A stretch of 64,000 bases of DNA from Thermovirga sp. (lineage in GTDB: Bacteria; Synergistota; Synergistia; Synergistales; Thermovirgaceae). How positions within the stretch are numbered: the first letter of the stretch is position 1; every line of letters begins with the position of its first letter. Both the position numbers and the translations under genes were made by a program. Of the stretch, positions 17,892 to 27,268 are shown piece after piece. The DNA lies in the NCBI RefSeq assembly GCF_017656375.1, contig NZ_JACDOB010000001.1:124001-188000 (forward strand), read 5' to 3'. The notes under the pieces were generated by a model. That model saw nothing but the letters and a program-made list of their open reading frames with translations. It did not search any database and was not told the origin of the DNA.

Positions 17892-18887
17892 TTACTCGTA
17901 GCGAGGGCTGTAGTTAATATCGCTATAACGCTCTAGCTTTTTCAAGCTATGCACTGCATCTATGTACCTGATGGTACCACTTTTGGACCTCATCACTAAA
18001 GAGCTAGTCCTTATTTTCTCGCCTTGATAACGCACTCCTCTAAGAAGTTCTCCATCCGTTATGCCTGTAGCCGCAAAAAACACATTATCTGAGCTGACCA
18101 AGTCATCTAACTCCAATACTTTGTTGAGATCCATGCCATAATCTTTGCATTTTGAAGCCTCTTCCTGATTTCTGGGCCATAACTTACAATGCATGTTGCC
18201 TCCTACACATTTCAATGCACATGCAGTGATAACTGCTTCAGGAGATCCGCCTATACCTACTAGCATATCTATGCCACTGTCTTCCTTGCAGGTCATTAAA
18301 GCTCCAGCTATGTCCCCATCAGGTATAAGTCTTATCCTTGCTCCTACTTCTCTTATTTCCTTTATGATATGCTCATGCCTTGGCCTATCTAATACAACAA
18401 CTGTTACATCTTCTACGCTTTTATTAAGAGCTGATGCCACTTTACGAATATTTTCTGCAATTGGTGCCTCTATATCTATCGCATCCGCTGATCCTGGCCC
18501 TGTAGCTATTTTATTCATATAAAAAATATGTTTTGGATTATACATGGTGCCCTTTTCAGAAATAGCCACCACACTGATAGCGTTAGGTCTGCCTAAAGAG
18601 AGGAGCCTTGTTCCGTCAATGGGATCAACAGCGATGTCTACTTCTGGCAAAGTCCCAGTGCCTAGAACCTCCCCATTGAAGAGCATAGGAGCTTTATCCT
18701 TTTCCCCTTCCCCTATGACAACAGTTCCTTTCATGTTTATCGTGTTGAGCATGTAACGCATGGCATTTACGGCTGCTGCGTCAGATGCTATTTTATCTCC
18801 TCTACCCATCCATCGACCTGCAGCCATAGCAGCAGCTTCAGTTACTCTCACCAGCTCAAGTGCCATATTCCGCTCAGGTTTACTCAT
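17892..18887 (-). CDS. glpX: Fructose-1,6-bisphosphatase class II (GlpX)
   Basis: Gluconeogenic phosphatase of the lithium-sensitive superfamily. The metal-binding motif is DPIDGT, preceded by GEGEKDKAP, with the GlpX-specific GIGGSPEAVITACALK later. The length of 331 is normal. The start ATG at 18887 has AAGGAGGTG six bases upstream; a frame three codons longer lacks this spacing. It lies 23 nt downstream of purB and ends the long minus-strand gene run, converging with hypF across only 24 nt. Confidence 0.95.
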   Translation of the reverse strand: MSKPERNMALELVRVTEAAAMAAGRWMGRGDKIASDAAAVNAMRYMLNTINMKGTVVIGEGEKDKAPMLFNGEVLGTGTLPEVDIAVDPIDGTRLLSLGRPNAISVVAISEKGTMYNPKHIFYMNKIATGPGSADAIDIEAPIAENIRKVASALNKSVEDVTVVVLDRPRHEHIIKEIREVGARIRLIPDGDIAGALMTCKEDSGIDMLVGIGGSPEAVITACALKCVGGNMHCKLWPRNQEEASKCKDYGMDLNKVLELDDLVSSDNVFFAATGITDGELLRGVRYQGEKIRTSSLVMRSKSGTIRYIDAVHSLKKLERYSDINYSPRYE

Positions 18888-18910
18888 ACTTGGCACCTCC
18901 TTAATTAAAA

Positions 18911-20221
18911 TTAAATATTTTTATATGATTTTTCGGCAAATCTATCAAAAATAGAATCTACATGTCTTAGATAATACCCTATATCAAAAAGGGAATCTAA
19001 AGTCTCAACAGACAGGTGACTTGTTATTCTTTCATCATTTTTGCACAATACCCTAAAATCTTCACCTGTCTTCCATGTCCTTTTTGCGTTGGACTGAATT
19101 ATTTCATAGGCAGAGTTTCTATCCATTCCTGCATCTACAAGGGCTAATAGCACTCTCTGGCTAAAAATCAACCCGCATGTTATTTCTAAATTATTTTTCA
19201 TATTTTTTTCAAACACATCAATACTATCAATTATTCTGAACATTGTTAAAATCATATAATGAGCTAAATTGAACCCATCAGGCCAAATAACTCTCTCGAC
19301 AGAAGAATGGCTTATGTCCCTCTCATGCCACAATGCCATATTCTCCATGGCCGAAATAGCATATCCTCTTAGCAATCTTGCCATGCCACATATTCTTTCA
19401 CACAGTATAGGATTTCGCTTATGTGGCATAGCAGAGGACCCCTTTTGCTTTGAAGAGAATGGCTCGGCCGCCTCAAGAACCTCCGTCCTTTGAAGATGCC
19501 TAATCTCCAATGCTATTCTCTCTAAAGTGCCTCCCAGTATGGCCAGGTTCGTCATAACTGAAGCGTGCTTATCCCGCTGGAGAATTTGTGTGGATATGGG
19601 GGCTGGCTTAAGATCCAATATGGCACAAACCCTTTTCTCTATTTCTGGGGGGCAATGGGCATACGTTCCGACCGCACCAGATATTTTCCCTACTTTTACC
19701 ATTTCCCTAACTTCTTCCAATCGGATTTTATTCCTCAAAAGTTCATCAAACCAATTCAAAATTTTTAAGCCAAAAGTCATAGGTTCGGCATGTACACCGT
19801 GAGTTCTACCGATGCAGGGAATGTATTTAAACTTATTGGCCTTCTCATGAACAACATCAATCAAGGAAACTAAAGCACCAATTAAAATATCTAAGGCTCT
19901 TGAGATCAACAAAGAAGAAGCAGTATCAATTACATCACTGCTAGTAAGCCCTAGATGGATATATCTCCCCTCAGGCCCAATTTTCTCTGCAACAGACGTT
20001 ACGAACGCTATGACATCGTGATGAACCTCTTTCTCTATCTCTTTAATTCTATCGATGTCAAAACCTGCCCTTTGTCGTATAATATCCATAGCCTCGAAAG
20101 GGATAACGCCTTTTTCAGTCCACGCCTCACAAACGGCCATCTCTACTTCTAACCAAGTTTTAAACTTATTCTCGTCAGACCACAATTCACTCATTTCTTT
20201 TGTCATATATCTCTCTATCAA
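18911..20221 (-). CDS. purB: Adenylosuccinate lyase
   Basis: Fumarase-superfamily enzyme of purine synthesis (SAICAR to AICAR and adenylosuccinate to AMP). The signature loop is GSSAMPHKRNP, with the active-site region GRTHGVHAEPMTFG earlier. I choose a TTG at 20221 giving MIERYMTKEMSELW (436 residues), which matches the usual PurB opening and has AAGGAGG nine bases upstream. The ATG three codons earlier abuts the SD with no spacing. It follows the DUF4416 stop by one base. No other pur genes are nearby. Confidence 0.95.
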   Translation of the reverse strand: MIERYMTKEMSELWSDENKFKTWLEVEMAVCEAWTEKGVIPFEAMDIIRQRAGFDIDRIKEIEKEVHHDVIAFVTSVAEKIGPEGRYIHLGLTSSDVIDTASSLLISRALDILIGALVSLIDVVHEKANKFKYIPCIGRTHGVHAEPMTFGLKILNWFDELLRNKIRLEEVREMVKVGKISGAVGTYAHCPPEIEKRVCAILDLKPAPISTQILQRDKHASVMTNLAILGGTLERIALEIRHLQRTEVLEAAEPFSSKQKGSSAMPHKRNPILCERICGMARLLRGYAISAMENMALWHERDISHSSVERVIWPDGFNLAHYMILTMFRIIDSIDVFEKNMKNNLEITCGLIFSQRVLLALVDAGMDRNSAYEIIQSNAKRTWKTGEDFRVLCKNDERITSHLSVETLDSLFDIGYYLRHVDSIFDRFAEKSYKNI

Positions 20222-20222
20222 C

Positions 20223-20738
20223 CTATTCATCCTCCTTGTATGCTTTCATTTCTTTCAGCCAATCAGCTCTAACTATTGATAAAAAGCCATCATATAAACC
20301 GCTTCTAAAATCTGGAAAGGTATAATCAAACGGAACCCATTTTTTACCTTTATATCTCAACGTGACTTCTGCAAAAATTCCATCTCTTAAGTAAATTCTG
20401 TGAGCATGATCTTTTGTAGAAGCTAAAACTAATCTAGCTCCATTAAGATATCCAGGATCAATGTTTATCCTTCTTGATTCCCCTGACATTGCCTCTATAT
20501 CACACGTAAGGATCTTCCAATCGGCTAGCTTTTCTGCAGACCTAAGTCCCACAAAAGAAAAAAATGCTTTAAATAAGTTGGGAGATATATCCTTATAATA
20601 ATCTGTATATGTAAAAGGTATGCCTTTTATAGTTCTTTCTACTTTCCCAAGTTTTTTCTCCAAATTACATTTAGTCCAATCTAGCCATTCTTCGTCGGGA
20701 TACAACACACCTATAATAAGTTTCACGAGATATGACAT
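20223..20738 (-). CDS. DUF4416 family protein
   Basis: A 171-residue soluble protein without signal or membrane segments. The opening, with KLIIGVLYP, and the internal features YTDYYKD, INIDPGYLNGARLVLASTKD and DFRSGLYDGFLSIVR match the DUF4416 family as I remember it. No biochemical function is known to me. It sits between ftsY and purB in the long operon. The ATG is certain by frame, but its SD (GGAGAAGG) is rather far, about 12 bases. Confidence 0.75.
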   Translation of the reverse strand: MSYLVKLIIGVLYPDEEWLDWTKCNLEKKLGKVERTIKGIPFTYTDYYKDISPNLFKAFFSFVGLRSAEKLADWKILTCDIEAMSGESRRINIDPGYLNGARLVLASTKDHAHRIYLRDGIFAEVTLRYKGKKWVPFDYTFPDFRSGLYDGFLSIVRADWLKEMKAYKEDE

Positions 20739-20768
20739 CTCAGCACACTACCTTCTCCTTTAGGATTT

Positions 20769-21680
20769 TTATTCCAACAGGCCACTTACAAATTCGTCTA
20801 CAGAAAAAGGAACTAAATCTTCTGCGCTTTCACCCAAACCGACATATTTTATAGGTAAGTTAAGTTGCTCAGCAATCGCTAATAATATACCGCCTTTGGC
20901 GGTATTGTCATATTTTGTAAGTGTTACACCGGTAAGCGGCAAAGCTTCTCCAAAAGTCTTGGCTTGAATGAGGCCATTTTGCCCCGTAACAGCGTCCACT
21001 ACTAACCAAACTTCTTTGTTCCAAGAAGGAGTTCGGTTGTAAGCTATTCTTATAATTTTGCCCAGTTCATCCATTAGATTTTTCTTGGTATGAATCCTAC
21101 CTGCCGTATCAACTATCAAGAAATCCTCACCGCCCGCCTCAGCGGACTTAATCGCATCAAAAACCACAGAAGCTGGGTCACTTCCCGGTTCTCTAGCTAT
21201 CACCTTAACATTTAACCTCTCACCCCAGCTTTTCAGCTGTTCTATAGCTGCGGCTCTGAAAGTATCGGCAGCTACCAATATAGGGCGCCTACCTTTCTCT
21301 CTAGCTATCTTTGCCAACTTCGCCGCAGTTGTGGTTTTCCCTGTCCCATTAACTCCTATTAAAATTATCAGCTTCTTAGCTTCATCCTCAACTATTACAT
21401 CCTCTCCCATACCTTCAATTCTTTCTAGTCTTTCTTTTAACACTTCTCTTACTACATCCTTTATGTCGTTTTGTTTCTGAGTTTTCCTTGCTTTTACTCT
21501 ACTTTTTACTTCTTTCAAAAGATTTTCTGCATATTCTACACCTACGTCACCCTGTATCAGCAAATCCTCCAACTCTTCCCAAAAATTTTCATCCCATACT
21601 TTACTTTTAGAAATCAGATTGGCTACACCTAGACGATTTCGCACTTTTGCTAGTTTTTCTCTTATACTGCCTAAAACCAT
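20769..21680 (-). CDS. ftsY: Signal recognition particle receptor FtsY
   Basis: SRP receptor GTPase that docks ribosome-SRP complexes at the membrane translocon. The NG domain starts almost at the N-terminus, so the acidic A domain is absent. GVNGTGKTTTAAKLA is the P-loop, DTAGR is G3, TKYD is G4, and the C-terminus has GLGESAEDLVPF. I prefer the ATG at 21680 (303 residues) with GAGGTG six bases upstream over the GTG three codons earlier. Confidence 0.96.
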   Translation of the reverse strand: MVLGSIREKLAKVRNRLGVANLISKSKVWDENFWEELEDLLIQGDVGVEYAENLLKEVKSRVKARKTQKQNDIKDVVREVLKERLERIEGMGEDVIVEDEAKKLIILIGVNGTGKTTTAAKLAKIAREKGRRPILVAADTFRAAAIEQLKSWGERLNVKVIAREPGSDPASVVFDAIKSAEAGGEDFLIVDTAGRIHTKKNLMDELGKIIRIAYNRTPSWNKEVWLVVDAVTGQNGLIQAKTFGEALPLTGVTLTKYDNTAKGGILLAIAEQLNLPIKYVGLGESAEDLVPFSVDEFVSGLLE

Positions 21681-21708
21681 GACTTTCACCTCTATTTAGT
21701 CTATCGCC

Positions 21709-23007
21709 CTATTGAGATTTATTATTCCGACCTTTAGCGTGGGGTTTTGCCACCTTTTTCTCTTTACCTTTTAATTCTTTCCTCGCACCTTTTGATTTCC
21801 CTTCTGTTCTTTTAGGTGCTTCTTGCTTGTTTTTTTTCTTTTTAGATTTTTTTCGTTTCAATTTTTGTTTATCTTTAAATTGTAAATCTTCATTAGTATC
21901 ACTTTTGAGATTATTATTTTTCTCATTTAAACTTTCTTTTCCACTGCCTTCATCTTTATAACATATGCCGTTATCTACCTTGTCGTCACAAGCATAAGTT
22001 AAAAATTTATCTGTTTTGGCTTCTATTTCGGTCATTTCAGCATTTCCTTCGAACATGCCATCCATATCGCCTGTATCTAATGTTTCATCAACATCCTCCA
22101 GAATAAGCGGCTTGATTTGAAAATCAGACCAAGGTTCTCCCTTTTCAACGCATTCCCTGAAAGCTTCAAACTTATCCACGTGTACTAAAATTTCTCCTTT
22201 GCCAGGTTCTATTATTCTCACAGAATCAGAAATTATATCTACTCCAGAAATAACATATGTTGCATCCGGTCCCTTTATTTTTGAGCCTGGGTTGGGCAAT
22301 TTTTCCCACAACTTGGAATAATTCTCCCGCTCATAAGCAATACAACACATTAGGCGGCCACATATTCCTGAAGTTTTGGCAGGATTTAACGAAAGATTTT
22401 GTTCCTTCACCATTCGTATGCAAATTGGCTCAAAGCTGTTGAGCCAATATCCACAACAACACGGTCTCCCGCAAGGTCCTAACCCTTTAACAACTTTAGC
22501 CTCATCTCTCACTCCGATTTGTCTTAGTTCTATTCTTGTCTTGAATTTTCTGGCCAAATCTTTGACAAATGCCCTAAAATCTATTCTTTGTTCAGAAGTA
22601 AAAAAGAAAAACAACTTTTTCCGATCCAACAAATATTCGGCCTCTACTAATTTCATCGGCAGTTTGTGATCTTTGAGTATTTCTCTGGCTTCTAATAAAA
22701 CTTTTTCCTCTTCCTCTCTTTGTAAAGAACTTTCACTCAGGTCAGACCCCTCAGCTTCTCTAATATAGACTAATTCCTGAAAAGAAGGTTCGCCCCCCTT
22801 TAACTGAGGTGACTCTTCTTGTGAAGAATCGCAAAATTTTTTCTTGTACTGCTCAATTTTTTCATGGTTAGTTTCCCCTAGAATCAACGCCAGTTCTAAC
22901 CCTCTGGCGCTTTCTACCACAAGATAATTACCCTTTTGGAGCTTTTTATCTATTTTTACTACTCCTAGAAACCTAGGTTTACCAAAGGACATCAGATAGA
23001 AACTCAA
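21709..23007 (-). CDS. PSP1-domain protein, RicT/YaaT-like
   Basis: In Bacillus the RicT-type protein is part of a Y-complex that binds iron-sulfur clusters and affects RNase Y. The cysteine-rich core is GPCGRPCCCGYWL followed by ICGRLMCCIAYE, the PSP1/RicT pattern. The C-terminal ~100 residues are a low-complexity Lys/Glu/Asp-rich tail not expected in RicT. A TTG start at 23007 (432 residues) is best supported, with GGGAGGGG exactly seven bases upstream; it overlaps the end of holB by 29 nt. The order tmk-holB-ricT is the same as in many Firmicutes. Confidence 0.88.
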   Translation of the reverse strand: MSFYLMSFGKPRFLGVVKIDKKLQKGNYLVVESARGLELALILGETNHEKIEQYKKKFCDSSQEESPQLKGGEPSFQELVYIREAEGSDLSESSLQREEEEKVLLEAREILKDHKLPMKLVEAEYLLDRKKLFFFFTSEQRIDFRAFVKDLARKFKTRIELRQIGVRDEAKVVKGLGPCGRPCCCGYWLNSFEPICIRMVKEQNLSLNPAKTSGICGRLMCCIAYERENYSKLWEKLPNPGSKIKGPDATYVISGVDIISDSVRIIEPGKGEILVHVDKFEAFRECVEKGEPWSDFQIKPLILEDVDETLDTGDMDGMFEGNAEMTEIEAKTDKFLTYACDDKVDNGICYKDEGSGKESLNEKNNNLKSDTNEDLQFKDKQKLKRKKSKKKKNKQEAPKRTEGKSKGARKELKGKEKKVAKPHAKGRNNKSQ

Positions 23008-23764
23008 GACTATACCCCTCCCATAACTCTGCATAAAGTAAATCTTCCAGCATTTCCTTAGGCACATTGTACTTTTCCACTAAGACTCTTACAGCCTCCA
23101 AGTTAGCAGCTTTTCTAAATTCACCATTACCCATTAAGGCGGAAACCCAGCCAGACAGAACCAACAAAATTTCATTATTCTCCATCTTTGATGCAGATTT
23201 GAGCCACTTTAAAAAATCCTCTTTACTTTTAGGGATATTTTCAAAGGCCTTAGGCAAAGGTGATTTAAATCGGAATATATGCAACCTGCTCCTTAATGTA
23301 GGGAGTATTTTTTCTTCCTCCATTAAAAGGGCCACAACTCCTTCTCCAGGAGTCTCTTCAGTAAGTTTCAACAAGCTATTGGCGGCAGGAAGGGAAAGTT
23401 TATCGCATCCCAACAAAAAAGCTACCCTTCTATTTGAAACAACTGGGGACAAAGATATTTCCTCCCATAGGCTCATGCACTCTTTAATCCCTGGGGCCTT
23501 ATCAGGGGAACCTATAACTATGAAATCAGGATGGCTTTCTCCTACCCAAGAAGTACAAGATTCGCACGAATCTCCACCAATTCTATTTTCACATAATAGA
23601 TATTTCCCCAGTTCTACCGCCAGCTTTTTCTGCAAAAAACCTGGAATTATACAGGCAAAATTAGTATCTCTTATATTATGCTTGACTTCAGCCACTATGG
23701 AAATAAAAGATTCCTGAAGATAAGATTGCTCTTCTTCACTGGCAGCTACATTTTCCTTTGACAT
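22979..23764 (-). CDS. holB: DNA polymerase III subunit delta'
   Basis: Clamp-loader subunit. The 261 residues include a zinc-binding Cys cluster (CENR...CESC), the RVAFLLGCDKLSLPAANSLLK region that corresponds to the Walker B/sensor area, then LTEETPGEGVVALL and TLRSRLHIFRF (the SRC-like region read as SRL). As in other delta' proteins the P-loop is degenerate. It overlaps tmk by 29 nt and ricT by 29 nt, so the three genes are translated together. Confidence 0.88.
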   Translation of the reverse strand: MSKENVAASEEEQSYLQESFISIVAEVKHNIRDTNFACIIPGFLQKKLAVELGKYLLCENRIGGDSCESCTSWVGESHPDFIVIGSPDKAPGIKECMSLWEEISLSPVVSNRRVAFLLGCDKLSLPAANSLLKLTEETPGEGVVALLMEEEKILPTLRSRLHIFRFKSPLPKAFENIPKSKEDFLKWLKSASKMENNEILLVLSGWVSALMGNGEFRKAANLEAVRVLVEKYNVPKEMLEDLLYAELWEGYSLEFLSDVLW

Positions 23765-24359
23765 ATTTTCTTAGCTCCTCCATAAGCTGCAATTGCACAA
23801 ACTTTTCATCTCCATTTGCATCTATTCTTCTTATTCGTTCCGGGTTCTTCTCCCAAAGCATTCTGTAACCTTCAGCTATGCGCTTTAATAATTCCAAGTC
23901 CTGTTCAATTCTATCCATGTTTCCTCTTTTCGAAAGCCTTTTTACGGCTGTCTCAATCGATACATCAAACCAAAAAGTTAAATCAGGTTCTGGCAACTTT
24001 GCTACATTTATAATTGTCCTTACATCCTTTTCAGGCAAACATCTGCCCCATACTTGATATGCTAACGTAGAATCATTATATCTTTCTGAAATAACTATTC
24101 CGCCATTCTTCAGGATGGGAGAAATTACTCTAGCTACATGCTCACATCTGTCAGATATAAAAAGAAACAATTCTGTCCACGGATTCTCAAAGTGGCTTTT
24201 TATTATAGTGCTTCGCAAAGACGCGCCGCCAGGCCACCCTCCAGGCTCATGGGTAAGTATGACATTATCTGTCTTCCAAATACCTCTTACCATTCTTGCA
24301 ATATGCTTAGCTTGCGAACTTTTTCCAGATCCATCAATTCCTTCCAACGTAATAAACAT
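23736..24359 (-). CDS. tmk: Thymidylate kinase
   Basis: Phosphorylates dTMP to dTDP. The P-loop is EGIDGSGKSSQ near the N-terminus, and the DRY-type motif reads SERYNDSTLAYQ. The C-terminal part is shorter in the LID region, and the total of 207 residues is usual. It lies between mlaD and holB and overlaps holB. Confidence 0.93.
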   Translation of the reverse strand: MFITLEGIDGSGKSSQAKHIARMVRGIWKTDNVILTHEPGGWPGGASLRSTIIKSHFENPWTELFLFISDRCEHVARVISPILKNGGIVISERYNDSTLAYQVWGRCLPEKDVRTIINVAKLPEPDLTFWFDVSIETAVKRLSKRGNMDRIEQDLELLKRIAEGYRMLWEKNPERIRRIDANGDEKFVQLQLMEELRKYVKGKCSCQ

Positions 24360-24394
24360 AACTTACTCAATGCCACCTTATCGTTATAAGCTTG

Positions 24395-24429
24395 CTTGGA
24401 TTGTTTCAAAACTTGTAAAACAATCCAAG
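24395..24429 (-). repeat. Hairpin overlapping the mlaD 3' end
   Basis: 12-bp inverted repeat CTTGGATTGTTT / AAACAATCCAAG (24395-24406 and 24418-24429) with an 11-nt loop that includes the mlaD stop codon. There is no T run after the stem on the minus strand, so it is more likely a message-stabilising or processing hairpin between mlaD and tmk than a full terminator. Confidence 0.55.
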
Positions 24430-25698
24430 AGAATCCCTTACATCTGAATCTCTTTCTTGATGTTTAAAAAACAATCCCCAATCTTCGTCCAGAGCATATT
24501 TGCCCTCTACAGAGAAACTACCACCTGCTTCGTCCCACCATTCCGAGCTTATTACGAAATTACCCCTGGAGAAATTAGGGTTATAAGATAGTCCAAAACC
24601 AAAATAGTCATTTATAGCCCCAGAAACAAATCTCCAATTTCCATAGTCATATCCCACAACCCCTGTAAATCCGGGTTCATCACCTATATTTGCCATCCCC
24701 ATAATTAAAGAGTATGGAGATCCTACCTTGCTCAAGCGAACATAAGTATCAAATATGGGATCTTTCCTATCCAAATCCTCATGTAGATATAAATCTCCTT
24801 CAAGATTTATAGATTCTATAAAAGAAAGGGTTTTATTTGCCCTATCCGCTAACTCAGACAATTTTTTCAAGTTTAAGCCGCTACCTGAGTTATTATCATT
24901 TAAACCTAAGACAAATTCTTTTATTGAAATCGCCATCTCTTGTGTAGATTCTGCAGCTTCCTTAATTTTTAGGACAGTCTGCCTTATATCTTTTCCTGCC
25001 TTTCTATCGTTATCAAAGTCCGAGACTATAAAATTCAATCTCCTAGATAACTCTTCAACATTCTTAACAAGCTTTGCAACATCCTCCTTATTCTCTTCTA
25101 CCATCATATTCATATTCACAGATAACTCCTCAAAAGAGTTAGCCGCTTCTCCCACAGAACTAGCAGCATTGATAATTGCAGGTTTGGCCTCTTTTATAAA
25201 GCTATCCATATTATCTGCCGCCTGCGAAAGGTTCTCTAAAAAATTGTTTACCTTTAAAAATGTTGCTTTTATATCTCCAAGTCCTTCCTCTATATCTTCA
25301 AGTATTTCATCAAAGGACGGAGGCAAAACTCCTCTTACTCTAACTCCAGGTTGTAATAATTTTTTGGAAGTTCCCCTTATTATTTTTACCCTAGGCTCCC
25401 CTAATAACCCTCCAGTATCTATAGTAAATTTACTATCTACAGGCACTGGCACTTCCTCTTTCAGGCCCACTCTAACTAATACTCCTCTATCCAATAATTT
25501 CATTGCATTCACTTGACCAGATTCTATTCCTGAGACCAAAACTGGCGAGCCAATGTTCAACCCCATGGCATCTTCGAACACTATATCTAGCTGGTATCCA
25601 CTTTCTCCAAAACGTAAACCCCCACTAAAAGACACTAACACACTGAGCAAGATTATCGCCATAAGAGCAAAAGTCCCTATTTTTATCTCTCTGGTCAT
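24406..25698 (-). CDS. mlaD: MCE/MlaD-type lipid transport protein with beta-rich C-terminus
   Basis: Periplasmic substrate-binding component of an Mla-type phospholipid transporter. An N-terminal membrane anchor (about 5-25) precedes the MCE domain (about 33-110, with GSPVLVSGIESGQV). Residues 130-300 are a long helical, coiled-coil-like region. Residues 300-430 alternate polar and aromatic residues and end in GLFYKF with a terminal Phe, as outer-membrane beta-barrel proteins do. The start at 25698 overlaps the mlaF stop as ATGA and has GGAGGAG seven bases upstream (430 residues). The helical part probably spans the periplasm. The C-terminal interpretation is an inference. Confidence 0.88.
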   Translation of the reverse strand: MTREIKIGTFALMAIILLSVLVSFSGGLRFGESGYQLDIVFEDAMGLNIGSPVLVSGIESGQVNAMKLLDRGVLVRVGLKEEVPVPVDSKFTIDTGGLLGEPRVKIIRGTSKKLLQPGVRVRGVLPPSFDEILEDIEEGLGDIKATFLKVNNFLENLSQAADNMDSFIKEAKPAIINAASSVGEAANSFEELSVNMNMMVEENKEDVAKLVKNVEELSRRLNFIVSDFDNDRKAGKDIRQTVLKIKEAAESTQEMAISIKEFVLGLNDNNSGSGLNLKKLSELADRANKTLSFIESINLEGDLYLHEDLDRKDPIFDTYVRLSKVGSPYSLIMGMANIGDEPGFTGVVGYDYGNWRFVSGAINDYFGFGLSYNPNFSRGNFVISSEWWDEAGGSFSVEGKYALDEDWGLFFKHQERDSDVRDSLGLFYKF

Positions 25699-26462
25699 AG
25701 TAATTCTCCTCCACGCACTGAAACAAGCCCCGACGAAAAACGCTTTACCGCCGTGTTGCTCGTTTCCCTCCACTCTTCACAAGTTCCACGCCAAACAACT
25801 CGTCCATTTTCCATCAAAACTAATCTGTCAGCTATGCCTAGTGCTGACACCATGTCGTGGGTTACAACTAAAACCGCTACTCCAAACTTCCTACACAAAT
25901 TTACAATCAAGGCATCTATATGTCTCGCAGTCAAGGGATCCAATCCAGTTGTAGGTTCATCTAACAACAAAACCTCCGGTTCGTGAACTAAGGCTCTTGC
26001 TATCGCAACTCGCTTCCTCATGCCACCGGAAAGCTCAGAGGGGTACAAATTACTTACATTTCCTAGTTCTACATGTTTTAATATTTCCTTCGTCTTCTCT
26101 TCTATAGTTTCCCTATCCGCTATTCCTTTACAATACTTTAACGGAAATGCAATATTTTCCCCTACAGTTAAGGAGTCAAACAAAGCTCCACCTTGAAAAA
26201 CCACACCTAGTCTCTTCCTAAAAGCAGTTATTTCCCTTTCATCTGTAGCAGATGTTATCTGAGCCTCAAAAAACTTAATTCGTCCCTTTTGTATCTTCTG
26301 CAGGCCAGCAACAACCCTGAGTGTCGTAGTCTTACCACACCCAGAGGGCCCTAATATACACTTCACCTCTCCCATGCTTAAAGATAAGTTTACTTCTTTT
26401 AATGCTCTCTTTTCTCCAAAAAACACTGATACTTCTTCAAGCATTACGATGGGAGTACTCAA
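25695..26462 (-). CDS. mlaF: ABC transporter ATPase, MlaF-type
   Basis: Cytosolic ATPase of the MlaEFD lipid transporter. Walker A is GPSGCGKTTT, the signature motif is LSGGMRKRVAIARAL, Walker B is EVLLLDEPTTGLDP and the H-loop is VVTHD. I prefer a TTG at 26462 (255 residues): it overlaps the mlaE stop in a TTGA arrangement and has GGGGGG eight bases upstream, whereas the ATG at 26444 has no SD. This predicts translational coupling with mlaE. Confidence 0.92.
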   Translation of the reverse strand: MSTPIVMLEEVSVFFGEKRALKEVNLSLSMGEVKCILGPSGCGKTTTLRVVAGLQKIQKGRIKFFEAQITSATDEREITAFRKRLGVVFQGGALFDSLTVGENIAFPLKYCKGIADRETIEEKTKEILKHVELGNVSNLYPSELSGGMRKRVAIARALVHEPEVLLLDEPTTGLDPLTARHIDALIVNLCRKFGVAVLVVTHDMVSALGIADRLVLMENGRVVWRGTCEEWRETSNTAVKRFSSGLVSVRGGELL

Positions 26463-27238
26463 CCAGTTATCCCCCCAAACAGAAGGCTTGAAAGGATATA
26501 GTTCGTGGCTAATATCAGCATATTGCTCCACACAACGGCTCTCGTAGTAGCCACTCCTACTCCTTTAGCCCCTTGTCCTGCTCTGAACCCCTGAGTGCAA
26601 GCAGAAGTAGCTATCAAGAGTCCAAACACAGCAGCCTTAAAAATTCCCCCCCATATATCGTAGGGATCCAAAAGAACTTCCAAAGATTTCTTAAAAATAT
26701 GAGAGTTTACACCATGAGATAATACATACAAAAAAGCTCCCCCTATACCTACAAAATCAGAGAAGATAGTCAAAGCTGGTAACATTATAAAACTCGCTAG
26801 CAACCTTGGTGCACCAACAAAGACCACGTCATCTAAACCGAAGGCCTTAAGGGCATCTAATTGCTCAGTGACTTTCATGGAACTTATTTCTGCAGCCATT
26901 GACGCTCCTACTCTTCCGCTAACCACCAATCCTGTAAGCACCGGTGAAAGCTCCCTCGTTATACTTAAACCTATTACGCCTCCTATATAACCAGTTGCCC
27001 CAAACTTTATAAATTGATCTATAGTTTGAACCGCAATGACCATTCCAGTAAAAGCGCTTGTGATAGCTACCATAAATACTGAGCTAACACCTATACGCTC
27101 CATTTGCTCCGAAAAATCCTGCAAACTCCAGGTCTTTGAAACTAGCCCACTTATGATTTTGAAGAAAATAATAAAAAATACGCCGAGGCTTTCAACCGTT
27201 ACTATAATCTCGTGCCCCAGCCAACTGATAAACTGCAA
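26459..27238 (-). CDS. mlaE: ABC transporter permease, MlaE family
   Basis: Inner-membrane permease of the lipid transporter. Family hallmarks are TSAFTGMVIAVQ, SITRELSPVLTGLVVSGRVG, AAEISSMKVTEQLDALKAFG and ACTQGFRAGQGAKGVGVATT. Five or six hydrophobic segments are visible. The TTG at 27238 is chosen because GGAAGGGGG lies seven bases upstream (259 residues); an in-frame TTG seven codons earlier lacks an SD. It is followed by mlaF and mlaD; no mlaB or mlaC is present here. Confidence 0.92.
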   Translation of the reverse strand: MQFISWLGHEIIVTVESLGVFFIIFFKIISGLVSKTWSLQDFSEQMERIGVSSVFMVAITSAFTGMVIAVQTIDQFIKFGATGYIGGVIGLSITRELSPVLTGLVVSGRVGASMAAEISSMKVTEQLDALKAFGLDDVVFVGAPRLLASFIMLPALTIFSDFVGIGGAFLYVLSHGVNSHIFKKSLEVLLDPYDIWGGIFKAAVFGLLIATSACTQGFRAGQGAKGVGVATTRAVVWSNMLILATNYILSSLLFGGITG

Positions 27239-27268
27239 ACCTCGGCCCCCTTCCAGCAAAGCAAAAAT

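Noticed and set aside
24755-25516. 253-codon plus-strand frame opposite mlaD
   Set aside because: Low-complexity Ser/Phe/Leu composition arising from the complement of the helical MlaD region; no SD.
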